Program-made: the position numbers and the translations under genes
Part shown: piece after piece, positions 7,639 through 15,914 of the stretch
How positions within the stretch are numbered: the first letter of the stretch is position 1
How the letters are laid out: each line of letters starts with the position of its first letter
Notes under the pieces: generated by a model
The model's input: only the letters and a program-made list of their open reading frames with translations
What the model was told of the DNA's origin: nothing
The model's database searches: none
Assembly (NCBI RefSeq): GCF_014196745.1
Contig: NZ_JACIEH010000003.1
Span: forward strand, 186,001 to 250,000
Length of the DNA: 64,000 nucleotides
Source of the DNA: Sphingomonas kyeonggiensis
GTDB lineage: Bacteria > Pseudomonadota > Alphaproteobacteria > Sphingomonadales > Sphingomonadaceae
Direction: 5' to 3'

Positions 7639-9062
7639 GCCGCGGTGCCGCCCACCGTCAGCCCGTCGACCAGCAGGGTCGGCTGGCCGACGCCGGCGGG
7701 AACGCTCTGGCCGCCCTTGCCGCACATGCCGACACCCTCGTCGAGCGCGAAGTCGTTGCCGATGCCGGTGACCTTGTTGAGCACGGTCGGGCCGTCCCCG
7801 ATCAGCGTGGCGCCCTTGATCGGGGCGCCGAGCTTGCCGTTCTCGACCAGATACGCCTCGGTGCAGGAGAAGACGAACTTGCCCGAGACGATATCGACCT
7901 GGCCGCCGCCGAACGACTTGGCGAAGATGCCCTTCTTGATGCGCGACAGCAGCTCGGCCGGATCATCCTTGCCGCCCTTCATGAAGGTGTTGGTCATGCG
8001 CGGCATCGGAGCGTGCTGGAACGATTCGCGGCGGCCGTTGCCGGTCGGCTCGACGCCCATCAGGCGGGCATTGAGCCGGTCCTGCATATAGCCCTTTAGG
8101 ATGCCGTCCTCGATCAGGATCGTCTCGCGCGTCGGCGTGCCCTCGTCGTCGATCGACAGCGAGCCGCGGCGGTCCATCAGCGAGCCGTCATCGACCACGG
8201 TGACGCCGGGCGCAGCGACACGCTCGCCGATCCGGCCGGAAAAGGCGCTGGTGCCCTTGCGGTTGAAGTCGCCTTCGAGGCCATGGCCGACCGCTTCGTG
8301 GAGCAGCACGCCGGGCCAGCCCGGGCCGCACAGCACGGTCATGTCGCCGGCGGGGGCATCGACCGCGTCGAGATTGACCAGCGCCTGGGCCAGCGCCTCG
8401 TCGATCGCGCGGTTCCAGGTCTCGGGCTGGAAGAGATTGTCGTAAAGGGTGCGGCCACCCAGGCCGAAGCTGCCGGTCTCGCGCCGGCCGTTCTGCTCGA
8501 CCACGATCGAGACGTTGAGGCGGACGAGCGGGCGGACATCGGTGGCGATGAAACCGTCGGGCCGGACGATCTCGACCACGCTCCACGATCCGGTGAGCCC
8601 GACAGAGACCTGCTGCACGCGGGGATCGCGGGCCCGGGCGGCGGCGTCGATCGACTGGCAGAGGTTCACCTTGTCGGCGAAAGGCACCAGGTCGAGCGGG
8701 TCCTGATGGGTGTAGAGATGGCGATTGTTGCCCTGGGGCGGCGGGGCCTTGCCCTGCTTGGCCGGGTCGATCAGCGCCATCGTCTCGGCCGCGCGGCGGA
8801 TCGCGGCGGGCGAGATCTCGTTGGCATGGGCGAAGGCGGTGGTCTCGCCCGATACCGCGCGCAGGCCGAAGCCCGACTGGGTGTCGAACGAGGCGGTCTT
8901 CAGCCGGCCATCGTCGAAGCCGAACGCCTCGGTCTTGCGATACTGGAGGTACAGCTCGCCATCCTCGGCGCTGGCCAGCGCTTCGGCGGTGAGCTTCGCG
9001 GCGGTCTCGGGATCGAGCGAGTCGCGATAGATGTAGCTGCGCGGATCGGAGGGAATGCTCAT
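7635..9062 (-). CDS. tldD: Metalloprotease TldD
   Basis: Cytosolic zinc protease subunit that, with TldE/PmbA, degrades unfolded peptides and matures some ribosomally made peptides. The length (475 residues) is standard. The zinc site HEAVGH is at about residues 255-260 within LLHEAVGHGLEGD, and the C-terminal MCGKGGQSVPAGVGQPTLLV region is the conserved family end. The partner gene pmbA is not in the window, which is common because the two genes are usually unlinked. The gene lies 18 bases after the CHCC zinc-finger gene and overlaps the CPBP protease start. It is complete, with all expected motifs. Confidence 0.95.
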   Translation of the reverse strand: MSIPSDPRSYIYRDSLDPETAAKLTAEALASAEDGELYLQYRKTEAFGFDDGRLKTASFDTQSGFGLRAVSGETTAFAHANEISPAAIRRAAETMALIDPAKQGKAPPPQGNNRHLYTHQDPLDLVPFADKVNLCQSIDAAARARDPRVQQVSVGLTGSWSVVEIVRPDGFIATDVRPLVRLNVSIVVEQNGRRETGSFGLGGRTLYDNLFQPETWNRAIDEALAQALVNLDAVDAPAGDMTVLCGPGWPGVLLHEAVGHGLEGDFNRKGTSAFSGRIGERVAAPGVTVVDDGSLMDRRGSLSIDDEGTPTRETILIEDGILKGYMQDRLNARLMGVEPTGNGRRESFQHAPMPRMTNTFMKGGKDDPAELLSRIKKGIFAKSFGGGQVDIVSGKFVFSCTEAYLVENGKLGAPIKGATLIGDGPTVLNKVTGIGNDFALDEGVGMCGKGGQSVPAGVGQPTLLVDGLTVGGTAA

Positions 9063-9080
9063 CCCGCCGATATAGGAGGT

Positions 9081-9314
9081 TTAAATGCTCGCGCCAGCCG
9101 GGTGGTCGGGAAGCTGGCTCTGGTCGGCGCCGTCGGCCGGGCCGCCGATCAGCACGAAGCGGCGGTCGCAATAGCCGCAATCGACATAGCCATGCTCGTC
9201 GATCTGCAGGAACACGCGCGGATGGCCCAGCGCGGCGGGCAGGCCGGGGCCGGTGCCGTCGCAGGCGACGCGGGCGGAGGCGGTGCGGATCACTTCGGGC
9301 TGTTGCGCGGTCAT
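9081..9314 (-). CDS. CHCC-type zinc-finger protein (NDUFS6-like)
   Basis: A 77-residue protein with the zf-CHCC pattern: Cys18, His31, Cys46 and Cys49, the last two in VDCGYCDRRF. This is the zinc site of the mitochondrial complex I accessory subunit NDUFS6, and alphaproteobacteria carry free-standing homologues. A role in complex I assembly is possible but is not shown here, because no nuo genes are present. It is the first gene of the minus-strand run CHCC-tldD-CPBP-DUF5996-DUF2007 and is divergent from the ABC ATPase gene across a 64-base gap that must contain both promoters. Confidence 0.85.
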   Translation of the reverse strand: MTAQQPEVIRTASARVACDGTGPGLPAALGHPRVFLQIDEHGYVDCGYCDRRFVLIGGPADGADQSQLPDHPAGASI

Positions 9315-9378
9315 GAGTCGCCGATAGCAAGCACTGCGGGGGCTCGCAATCGCTCGCGCGCAGCCTTATGCGGTGCGC

Positions 9379-10302
9379 ATGACTCAGGCTGCGATCGCGA
9401 TCCAGGATCTCTGCAAGACCTATCAGGGCGGCAAGCGCGCCCTGGACGGGGTGACCTTCGACGTGCCCCGGGGGCAGATCTTCGGGCTGCTCGGCCCCAA
9501 TGGCGCCGGCAAGTCGACGCTGATCAACATCCTGGCGGGGCTGGTCAACAAGACCGGCGGATCGGTCTCCATCTGGGGATTCGACATCGACGCCCATCCG
9601 CGCAACGCCAAGGCGAGCATCGGCATCGTCAACCAGGAGATCATCTTCGATCCCTTCTTCACCCCGAAGGAGACGCTGCAGATCCAGGCCGGGCTCTACG
9701 GGGTGCCGAAGGACCGGTTCGACGCGATGACGCTGCTGCGCGCGGTGCATCTGGAGGACAAGGCCGATGCCTATTCGCGCACGCTCTCGGGCGGGATGAA
9801 GCGGCGACTGATGGTCGCCAAGGCGATGGTCCATTCCCCGCCCGTCCTCGTCCTCGACGAGCCAACCGCGGGCGTCGACGTGGAACTGCGCCAGCAGCTC
9901 TGGGCCTATGTGCGCGAGTTGAACCAGCGCGGCGTGACGGTGGTGCTGACCACCCATTATCTCGAGGAAGCCGAGCAGCTGTGCGACCGGATCGCGATCA
10001 TCAACCACGGCAAGCTGATCGCCAACAAGCCAACGCGCGAGCTGGTCGGCATGGCACAGGAGAAAGTGGTCGAGGTCACCGTCGATCGTGACATCGGGAC
10101 GCCCCCGACCAATGCCTGTTTCCAGAAGGTGGAGATGAAGGGCGAGCGCACGCTGGTCATCACCTATCGCAAGGACCAGGCGAATGCCGGCGAGGTGCTG
10201 GGCGCGGTGCAGGGCGCGGGGCTCGGCATCGTCGACGTCTCGACCCGCGAGGCGGACCTGGAGGACGTATTCCTGAACCTCACGCGCGCGGCGAACGGCT
10301 GA
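9379..10302 (+). CDS. ABC transporter ATP-binding protein (ABC-2 type)
   Basis: A 307-residue ATPase of the DrrA/NodI/YadG-like class that powers drug, polysaccharide or lipid export with an ABC-2 permease. Walker A is GPNGAGKST (residues 39-47), the signature is LSGGMKRRL (from about 136) and Walker B is VLVLDEPTAGVD (from about 157), followed by the switch histidine in LTTHYLEEAE. A C-terminal DUF4162-like extension follows. The ATG at 9379 is preferred to GTG at 9373; neither has a clear ribosome binding site. No permease gene follows; downstream there is only a 177-base gap and then an opposite-strand gene, so the partner must be elsewhere. Confidence 0.92.
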   Translation: MTQAAIAIQDLCKTYQGGKRALDGVTFDVPRGQIFGLLGPNGAGKSTLINILAGLVNKTGGSVSIWGFDIDAHPRNAKASIGIVNQEIIFDPFFTPKETLQIQAGLYGVPKDRFDAMTLLRAVHLEDKADAYSRTLSGGMKRRLMVAKAMVHSPPVLVLDEPTAGVDVELRQQLWAYVRELNQRGVTVVLTTHYLEEAEQLCDRIAIINHGKLIANKPTRELVGMAQEKVVEVTVDRDIGTPPTNACFQKVEMKGERTLVITYRKDQANAGEVLGAVQGAGLGIVDVSTREADLEDVFLNLTRAANG

Positions 10303-10455
10303 GCCGCGCCTAGGGCGCGATCCGGCCGCTCCCCGCAAAGTGAAGGGAGTCGCGACAAATCATTTCACTTAGCCGTCTTCCCGGGCGGCGCTTGAAAGAG
10401 CGGTCGCGCCGCAACGCGACCTGATATGCCAAGCAGCCAAAATCCTACATTGCAA

Positions 10456-10482
10456 TAGCCCGGGACCGGCCGCACCGGGCTA
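10456..10482 (-). terminator. Hairpin at the 3' end of the esterase gene
   Basis: Perfect 8-base arms TAGCCCGG (10456-10463) and CCGGGCTA (10475-10482) with an 11-base loop. The right arm contains the TAG stop codon of the minus-strand esterase gene. No U-run follows, so it may be a Rho-dependent or stability hairpin rather than a classical terminator. The rest of 10303-10479 shows nothing I can name. Confidence 0.45.
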
Positions 10483-11388
10483 GCGGCGGCGATGCTTCGC
10501 GAAGAAGGCCCACATCGCATCATTGTCCGCGGTCCAGACATGGCCGGCGCCGCGGGTGATCCGGCCGATCACTTCGGCGCCGGCACGGCAGCCGCTGTAG
10601 CGGACTTCATAGGTCTTCGGATCCAGATCGCGCTGCACCGGGCCCACCCGGCAGGCGTCGAGATCGGACCAGCGGGTGAGCGCGGTCGCCATCGTATATT
10701 GCCAATAGCCGGCGCCGCCGCCCTGGATCGGGTTGGTACGGTCGGCATCGCCGGCAAAGGCGATCACCGGCATCGGCCGGGACGGCTGGCAGGTCGCGGG
10801 ATCGGGCACGCGCTTGTCGCCCGCCAGCGGGTTGCCGGCGCGCAGGCCCACGACAGGCGCGATCGCGGCGAAACGGTCGGCGGCGACGCAGCCGAGCCAG
10901 CTGGTCATCCGCCCGCCGCCCGACAGGCCGGTGGCATAGACCCGGCTCGGGTCGATGCAGCGGTTCGCCGCCAGCCAGTCGATCGCGCCCTCGAGGAAGG
11001 TGACGTCATCGGCATCCTCGGCGCCGGGCATCTTGCCGGTGACGCTGGGCACGCCGGGGATGTTCCAGACGAACCCCTTCTGCACCGGGATTCCCGCATC
11101 GGGCGCGAGGACGATGAAGCCATGCCCGTCGGCGGCGCTGGCCAGCTTCGAGCTCTCCAGCATTCCCGCACCGGTGCCGCCACTGCCATGGAGCAGCATC
11201 ACCAGCGGTGCCGCCCGGCCGCGCGAGAAGCCGGTGGGCAGGTGGAGCATCGCCGAGCGCCCGGTATCGCCGATGCTGATCCGCACCGTCTGGCCGACCG
11301 CGCCCAGCGAACAGCCCTTGGCCGCGGCGGGCGCCGACCAGAGCGCCGCCAGCGCGGCCATCGCGAAACCCAGGCTTTGTCGGCGCAT
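10480..11388 (-). CDS. Secreted PHB-depolymerase-like esterase (LpqC family)
   Basis: A 302-residue exported alpha/beta hydrolase of the polyhydroxybutyrate depolymerase / LpqC / feruloyl esterase group. The start ATG at 11388 has a good purine-rich site (GGGAGAGA) and yields a signal peptide ending ...SAPAAAKG. The oxyanion stretch MLLHGSGGTG precedes the nucleophile elbow TGLSGGGRM (serine near residue 154). The acid is probable in FAGDADRTNP, and the histidine in GAGHVWTADND. Paired cysteines suggest a periplasmic or extracellular location. Natural substrate unknown: short-chain polyester or feruloyl-type esters are both possible. It is divergent from nadB across 65 bases. Confidence 0.85.
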   Translation of the reverse strand: MRRQSLGFAMAALAALWSAPAAAKGCSLGAVGQTVRISIGDTGRSAMLHLPTGFSRGRAAPLVMLLHGSGGTGAGMLESSKLASAADGHGFIVLAPDAGIPVQKGFVWNIPGVPSVTGKMPGAEDADDVTFLEGAIDWLAANRCIDPSRVYATGLSGGGRMTSWLGCVAADRFAAIAPVVGLRAGNPLAGDKRVPDPATCQPSRPMPVIAFAGDADRTNPIQGGGAGYWQYTMATALTRWSDLDACRVGPVQRDLDPKTYEVRYSGCRAGAEVIGRITRGAGHVWTADNDAMWAFFAKHRRR

Positions 11389-11453
11389 ATCTCTCTCCCG
11401 TTGCCAGCACCCCCGCCTAGCGCCTAGTCCGGGCGCGAACCAGCGGAAGAACA

Positions 11454-13058
11454 ATGGCCAACGATCCCCATAGCAGCGACGTCCTGGTTATCGGCTCCGG
11501 CGCGGCGGGACTGACCGCGGCGCTCAACCTCGCCCAGCGCTTCAAGGTGACCGTGCTCGCCAAGGGCGGGTTCGCCGAGGGCTCCACCGCCTGGGCGCAG
11601 GGTGGCATCGCCGCGGTGCTCGAGCCCGGCGACACGTTCGAGAGCCATATCGAGGACACGATGATCGCTGGTGCAGGGCTGAACGACCGCGCCACGGTGG
11701 AGATGGTGGTCGAGAACGCACCCGCCGCGATCGCCCGGCTGGCCGAGATCGGCGTGCCGTTCAACACCGAGGGCGGCGCGCTCCACCTCACCCGCGAGGG
11801 CGGCCACAGCCATCGCCGCATCGTCCATGTCGACGACGCCACCGGCCTGGCGGTGCAGACCGCCTTGCTCAAGGCGGCGCAGGCCAATCCGAACATCACC
11901 CTGGTGCCCGACCAGGTGGTGATCGACCTGGCGACGAGCCGGCACGAGGAACGCTATTCGGGCGCCGGCAATGTCTGGGGCGTCTATGCCTTCAACCGGC
12001 GGACCAACCGGGTGGAGCTGTTCACCGCGCGCGCCACGGTGCTGGCGACGGGCGGCGCGGGGCGGACCTATCTGTTCTCGACCGCGCCGCGGGGCGCGAC
12101 CGGCGACGGCATCGCCATGGCCTGGCGGGCGGGCTGCCGCATCTCGAACATGGAGATGATGCAGTTCCACCCGACCTGCCTCTACAATCTCGAGGTCAAG
12201 AACTTCCTGATCACCGAGGCGGTGCGCGGCGAGGGCGGGCGACTGCTCCTCCCGCCCGATGCCGGCGACGAGGCGGGCAAGCGCTTCATGCCCGATCTCG
12301 ACCCCCGGGCGGAACTGGCGCCGCGCGACATCGTCGCCCGCGCGATCGACCATGAGATCAAGCGGCTCGGCCTCGACTATGTCCATCTCGACATCAGTCA
12401 CATGGGGCCGGAGTTCGTGAAGCATCACTTCCCGACCATCCACGCCCGGCTGCTCGATCTCGACATCGACATGACCAAGGAGCCAATCCCGGTCGTCCCC
12501 GCCCAGCACTACACTTGTGGCGGCGTGGTGATCGACCGCGACGGGCGGACCGACCTGCCCAATCTCTATGCGGCCGGCGAAGTCAGCCAGTCGGGGCTGC
12601 ACGGCGCCAATCGCCTGGCCTCCAACTCGCTGCTCGAATGCTTCGTGTTCGGCGAGGCGGTGGCCAACCACATCACCACGCATTGGGGCGACCTCGCCCC
12701 GCCGCCGGCGATCCGGCCATGGGACGAAAGCCGCGTCACCGATTCCGACGAGGAAGTGGTGATCAAGCAGAACTGGACCGAGATCCGCCGCTTCATGTGG
12801 AATTATGTCGGCATTGTGCGGACCACCAAGCGGCTCGAGCGGGCGGCACACCGGATCAAGATGCTGCGCGAGGAAGTTGCCGATTATTACGGCCATTTCC
12901 GCGTGACGCCCGACCTGATCGAGCTGCGCAACCTGCTGGAGAGCGCCGACCTGATCGTCCGCTCGGCGCTCCACCGCAAGGAGAGCCGCGGCCTGCACTA
13001 TAATCTCGATTATCCCGAGACGCTTCCGCAAGCGATCGACACGGTGCTGGTGCCCTGA
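11454..13058 (+). CDS. nadB: L-aspartate oxidase
   Basis: FAD enzyme oxidising L-aspartate to iminoaspartate for quinolinate and NAD synthesis. The 534-residue length and C-terminus fit NadB rather than SdhA. The FAD loop is VLVIGSGAAGLTAAL (from residue 10). The substrate/FAD region contains GSTAWAQGGIAAVL, HSHRRIVHVDDATG-like sequence, a MQFHPT motif and HGANRLASNSLLECFVFG near residue 385. nadA and nadC are not adjacent, so the pathway is split in this genome. Its stop overlaps the start of a membrane glycosyltransferase gene by CTGA, an unexpected coupling of cofactor synthesis with glycan assembly. Confidence 0.95.
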   Translation: MANDPHSSDVLVIGSGAAGLTAALNLAQRFKVTVLAKGGFAEGSTAWAQGGIAAVLEPGDTFESHIEDTMIAGAGLNDRATVEMVVENAPAAIARLAEIGVPFNTEGGALHLTREGGHSHRRIVHVDDATGLAVQTALLKAAQANPNITLVPDQVVIDLATSRHEERYSGAGNVWGVYAFNRRTNRVELFTARATVLATGGAGRTYLFSTAPRGATGDGIAMAWRAGCRISNMEMMQFHPTCLYNLEVKNFLITEAVRGEGGRLLLPPDAGDEAGKRFMPDLDPRAELAPRDIVARAIDHEIKRLGLDYVHLDISHMGPEFVKHHFPTIHARLLDLDIDMTKEPIPVVPAQHYTCGGVVIDRDGRTDLPNLYAAGEVSQSGLHGANRLASNSLLECFVFGEAVANHITTHWGDLAPPPAIRPWDESRVTDSDEEVVIKQNWTEIRRFMWNYVGIVRTTKRLERAAHRIKMLREEVADYYGHFRVTPDLIELRNLLESADLIVRSALHRKESRGLHYNLDYPETLPQAIDTVLVP

Positions 13059-14488
13059 GCGCCAGGCGGATCTTCTGGGGGGCGCTCCTGCTCGCGGCGG
13101 TGCTGCGCGCTGCCGCGTCGATTCCGTTCATGGTCAACTGGTTCGACGAGATCTGGCAGTATCTCGAACCCGCCTGGCACCTGGTCGCAGGTCCCTGGGT
13201 GCAGACCTGGGACTTCCGCGCCGGCCTCAGGAGCTGGCTGATCCCCGAGCTGCTCAGCGTGCCGATGGGAATCGGCCATGCGTTGTCGCCCGACACCACG
13301 CTGCACCTGCTGCTGGTGCGGCTGACGCTGGCGGCGCTTTCGCTGGTGATCGTCGGCAGCGCGGTGTCGCTGGGGCTCAGGCTCTCGCGGCTGCACGGCA
13401 TCGTGGCCGGGTTCGTCGCGGCGAGCTGGTTCGAGCTGGTCTATTTCGCGCCGCGCGCCCTGTCCGAGCCGATCGGCCTCGCGCTGCTGATGGGGGCGAT
13501 CTGGCTGCTCCTGGCACGCCGCGCGCCGGGTCCACGCCAGTTCGCGATCGCCGGGCTGCTGATGGGGCTCTGCTTCGTCGCGCGCATCCAGTACGCACCC
13601 GCGCTGCTGACGCTGGCGATCTTCACCGCGAAGCGCGACTGGCGCGGTGCCTGGCTGCCGATGATCGCGGGCGGATGCGGCGCGCTGGCGATCGACGCGC
13701 TTGCCAATCTGGCCATGGGCGCGGTGCCCTTCCGCTGGATGATCGAGGCGGCGCGGATCAACCTGATCGAGGGACGTGCCAACGAATATGGCACGATGGC
13801 GGTCACCGGCTATCTGTCGCTCCTCGCCGCCAACTGGAACCTGGTGATCGTCCCGATCCTGATGCTCGCCTGGCTGGGCGCGAAGCGGTATCCGGCGCTG
13901 CTCTGGGTGGCGCTGGTCCATCTCGCCTTCCATTCGCTGATCGCACACAAGGAATATCGTTTCGTGCTGGCGAGCAGCGCGCTGCTGGTGATCCTGGCCG
14001 CGATCGGTACCGCCGAGCTGCTGCGCCGCCTGCCCCGCCAGCGGCTGGTGCCCGCGACGGCCGTAGCGCTGGCGCTGTGGAGCCTTGCCTCGGCCGGCCT
14101 GGCCATGGGCTATTTCCGTCCGAACTGGACGATGGAGGCCGATCTCGCCGCCGCGCTCGAACGGGCGGGCCGGCCTGCCGCTACCTGTGGCCTGGCACTC
14201 TACCGCCCGCGCGAGACCGTGCCGGGCGCCTATGCGCTCTATCGTCGCGCCACCCCGATCTACAGGATCGAGACGCCGGGCGACCTCGCCGGTCGTGCGG
14301 AGGCCTTTGACGTCGTGGTCACGCCGCGCGCGCACATCGCAGAGCTGCCGAAGCAATATCGATTGGAGTTCTGCGCCATACCCAGCGTCTCCGATGCGCC
14401 GGGCTGCGTACTGCGCCGGACCGGCAGTTGCACGCCCGATCCGGCGCTGCCCACGCTCAACGCCTGGCTGCGCGCCACGAACAACTGA
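13055..14488 (+). CDS. GT22 (Alg9/PIG-B)-like membrane glycosyltransferase
   Basis: A 477-residue polytopic membrane protein resembling family GT22 lipid-linked mannosyltransferases such as Alg9, Alg12 and PIG-B. The N-terminal loop after the first membrane helix contains the acidic pair in WFDEIWQYLEPAWHL (D31, E32 counted from the CTG start), and a HKEYRFV motif lies near residue 298, matching the HKExRF signature. Many hydrophobic helices lie between, and a short soluble tail with cysteines ends the protein. The proposed start is CTG at 13055, overlapping the nadB stop as CTGA. It restores the first membrane helix (RIFWGALLLAAVL), which a GTG start at 13100 would lose. The sugar and acceptor are unknown. 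Confidence 0.75.
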   Translation: MSARRIFWGALLLAAVLRAAASIPFMVNWFDEIWQYLEPAWHLVAGPWVQTWDFRAGLRSWLIPELLSVPMGIGHALSPDTTLHLLLVRLTLAALSLVIVGSAVSLGLRLSRLHGIVAGFVAASWFELVYFAPRALSEPIGLALLMGAIWLLLARRAPGPRQFAIAGLLMGLCFVARIQYAPALLTLAIFTAKRDWRGAWLPMIAGGCGALAIDALANLAMGAVPFRWMIEAARINLIEGRANEYGTMAVTGYLSLLAANWNLVIVPILMLAWLGAKRYPALLWVALVHLAFHSLIAHKEYRFVLASSALLVILAAIGTAELLRRLPRQRLVPATAVALALWSLASAGLAMGYFRPNWTMEADLAAALERAGRPAATCGLALYRPRETVPGAYALYRRATPIYRIETPGDLAGRAEAFDVVVTPRAHIAELPKQYRLEFCAIPSVSDAPGCVLRRTGSCTPDPALPTLNAWLRATNN

Positions 14489-14655
14489 AACCTCAGGTCT
14501 TTCCCTGCGTTTTTGAAAAAACTGGCGGTGCGTTTCCGCTGCATTCACGCTTCACCGCTACAAGATTGTCATTCGTCGCAACCCGGCGTGGCGCGGACTT
14601 TTCCGCCAACCACATCCGCCCCATGGTTGCCGGCGGGGCAAGGGGTCGTATTAAA

Positions 14656-15843
14656 GTGTTCAAGTTCGAGGACTTCTCGGCGTTTCAACGGGCAGTGACA
14701 GTGGCGGGCCTCGGTCCGGCGATGCTGGTCGGCTGCACGGTGCACGGCGATCCTTCGCTCGCCACCTATCTTCCCGCCGCGTACGGCGTGAGCTTCGCCT
14801 TTCCCTGGGAAGGCAATACCCAGCCCAGCGCCAATGCCTGGAAGCCGACCGCGCGCGCGCCGCACGGGCTGGTCAATGCGATCGACGGCATCACCCGCAA
14901 TTTCGACGGGCTGGTCGGCGTTGCGATCACCAGCGTGCAGGATGGCTGGATCGTCACCTCGAACGACGCCGCGCGGCCGATGCCGCAGCAGAGCGTCTCC
15001 AAGCTATGGGTGACGATGACCGTGCTCGACGCGGTCGACCAGGGCAGGATCCGCCTCGACGATCCGCTCACCATCACCCGGTCCGATTTCACCCTGTTCC
15101 ACCAGCCGGTCGCCGCGCTGGTGAAGGGCGATGCCGGCTATACCGCCACCGTCGGCGAGATCATCCGCCGCGCGATGCAGATGAGCGACAACACCTGCAA
15201 CGACAAGCTGTTGCGGCTGGTCGGCGGGCCCGACGCGGTCCGCGCCTTCCTGGCGCGCAAGGGCATCACCGGCGTGAAGTTCGGCCCGGGCGAGAAATTG
15301 CTCCAGGCCGGCACCGCCGGGCTGGAGTGGAAGCCCGAATATTCGATGGGCAATGCCTTCGCGGTCGCCCGTTCGCGGCTGGCGCCGTCGGTACGGCTCA
15401 ACGCCTATGAAGCCTATGTGAAGGATCCGCCCGACGGCGCCGCCGCCGGCGCGATCTCGGTGGCGCTGGCCCGGCTGAAGCGCGGCGAACTGCTTTCGCC
15501 GAGCTCGACCGCCTGGCTGCTCCAGACGATGGACGGCGCCCGGACGGGCCGCGCCCGCGTGCACGGCGCGGTGCCGGCGGGCTGGGTCTATGGCCACAAG
15601 ACCGGCACCGGCCAGGACCTGGGCACGCGCACCGCGGGCTTCAACGATGTCGGTATCCTGACCGCACCCGACGGCAAATCCTATGCCCTCGCCGTGATGA
15701 TCGGCGATACCCGCCGCCCGATCCGCGAGCGCCAGCTGCTGATGCAGGCGGTGGCACAGGCGATCGTCGCCAATCATGGCGGCGGGTCGCGGGTCGAGGA
15801 CAATGTCGATCCGGCCTGGAAGGCCTTCACGAGCAGCAAGTAA
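14656..15843 (+). CDS. Class A beta-lactamase-related serine hydrolase, lipoprotein
   Basis: A 395-residue exported penicillin-recognising serine hydrolase. The SxxK catalytic motif is SVSK (about 113-116), SDN is at about 177-179 (MQMSDNTCNDKLL) and KTG at about 315-317 (YGHKTGTGQDLG), the three marks of class A. The canonical ExxLN omega-loop motif is not visible; instead a roughly 30-residue longer stretch separates SDN from the DPPDGAAAGAISVAL helix. The N-terminus contains a hydrophobic run ending LVGC, a possible lipobox at Cys27. GTG at 14656 has an AAGGGG site about ten bases upstream; ATG at 14623 lacks one. It could be a true beta-lactamase or a related hydrolase. Confidence 0.78.
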   Translation: MFKFEDFSAFQRAVTVAGLGPAMLVGCTVHGDPSLATYLPAAYGVSFAFPWEGNTQPSANAWKPTARAPHGLVNAIDGITRNFDGLVGVAITSVQDGWIVTSNDAARPMPQQSVSKLWVTMTVLDAVDQGRIRLDDPLTITRSDFTLFHQPVAALVKGDAGYTATVGEIIRRAMQMSDNTCNDKLLRLVGGPDAVRAFLARKGITGVKFGPGEKLLQAGTAGLEWKPEYSMGNAFAVARSRLAPSVRLNAYEAYVKDPPDGAAAGAISVALARLKRGELLSPSSTAWLLQTMDGARTGRARVHGAVPAGWVYGHKTGTGQDLGTRTAGFNDVGILTAPDGKSYALAVMIGDTRRPIRERQLLMQAVAQAIVANHGGGSRVEDNVDPAWKAFTSSK

Positions 15844-15865
15844 GTTCGGCAGCAAGTAAGTTCGG
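15834..15865. repeat. Perfect 16-base tandem duplication across a stop codon
   Basis: The unit CAGCAAGTAAGTTCGG occurs twice in direct succession (15834-15849 and 15850-15865), followed by a partial AAGCAAAAG. The first copy contains the last two codons and TAA stop of the beta-lactamase-like gene. It looks like a recent slippage duplication. Confidence 0.85.
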
Positions 15866-15914
15866 AAGCAAAAGCCGGAAGGCGCGCCGGGATCCGGCGC
15901 GCTAGTCCGCGCCC

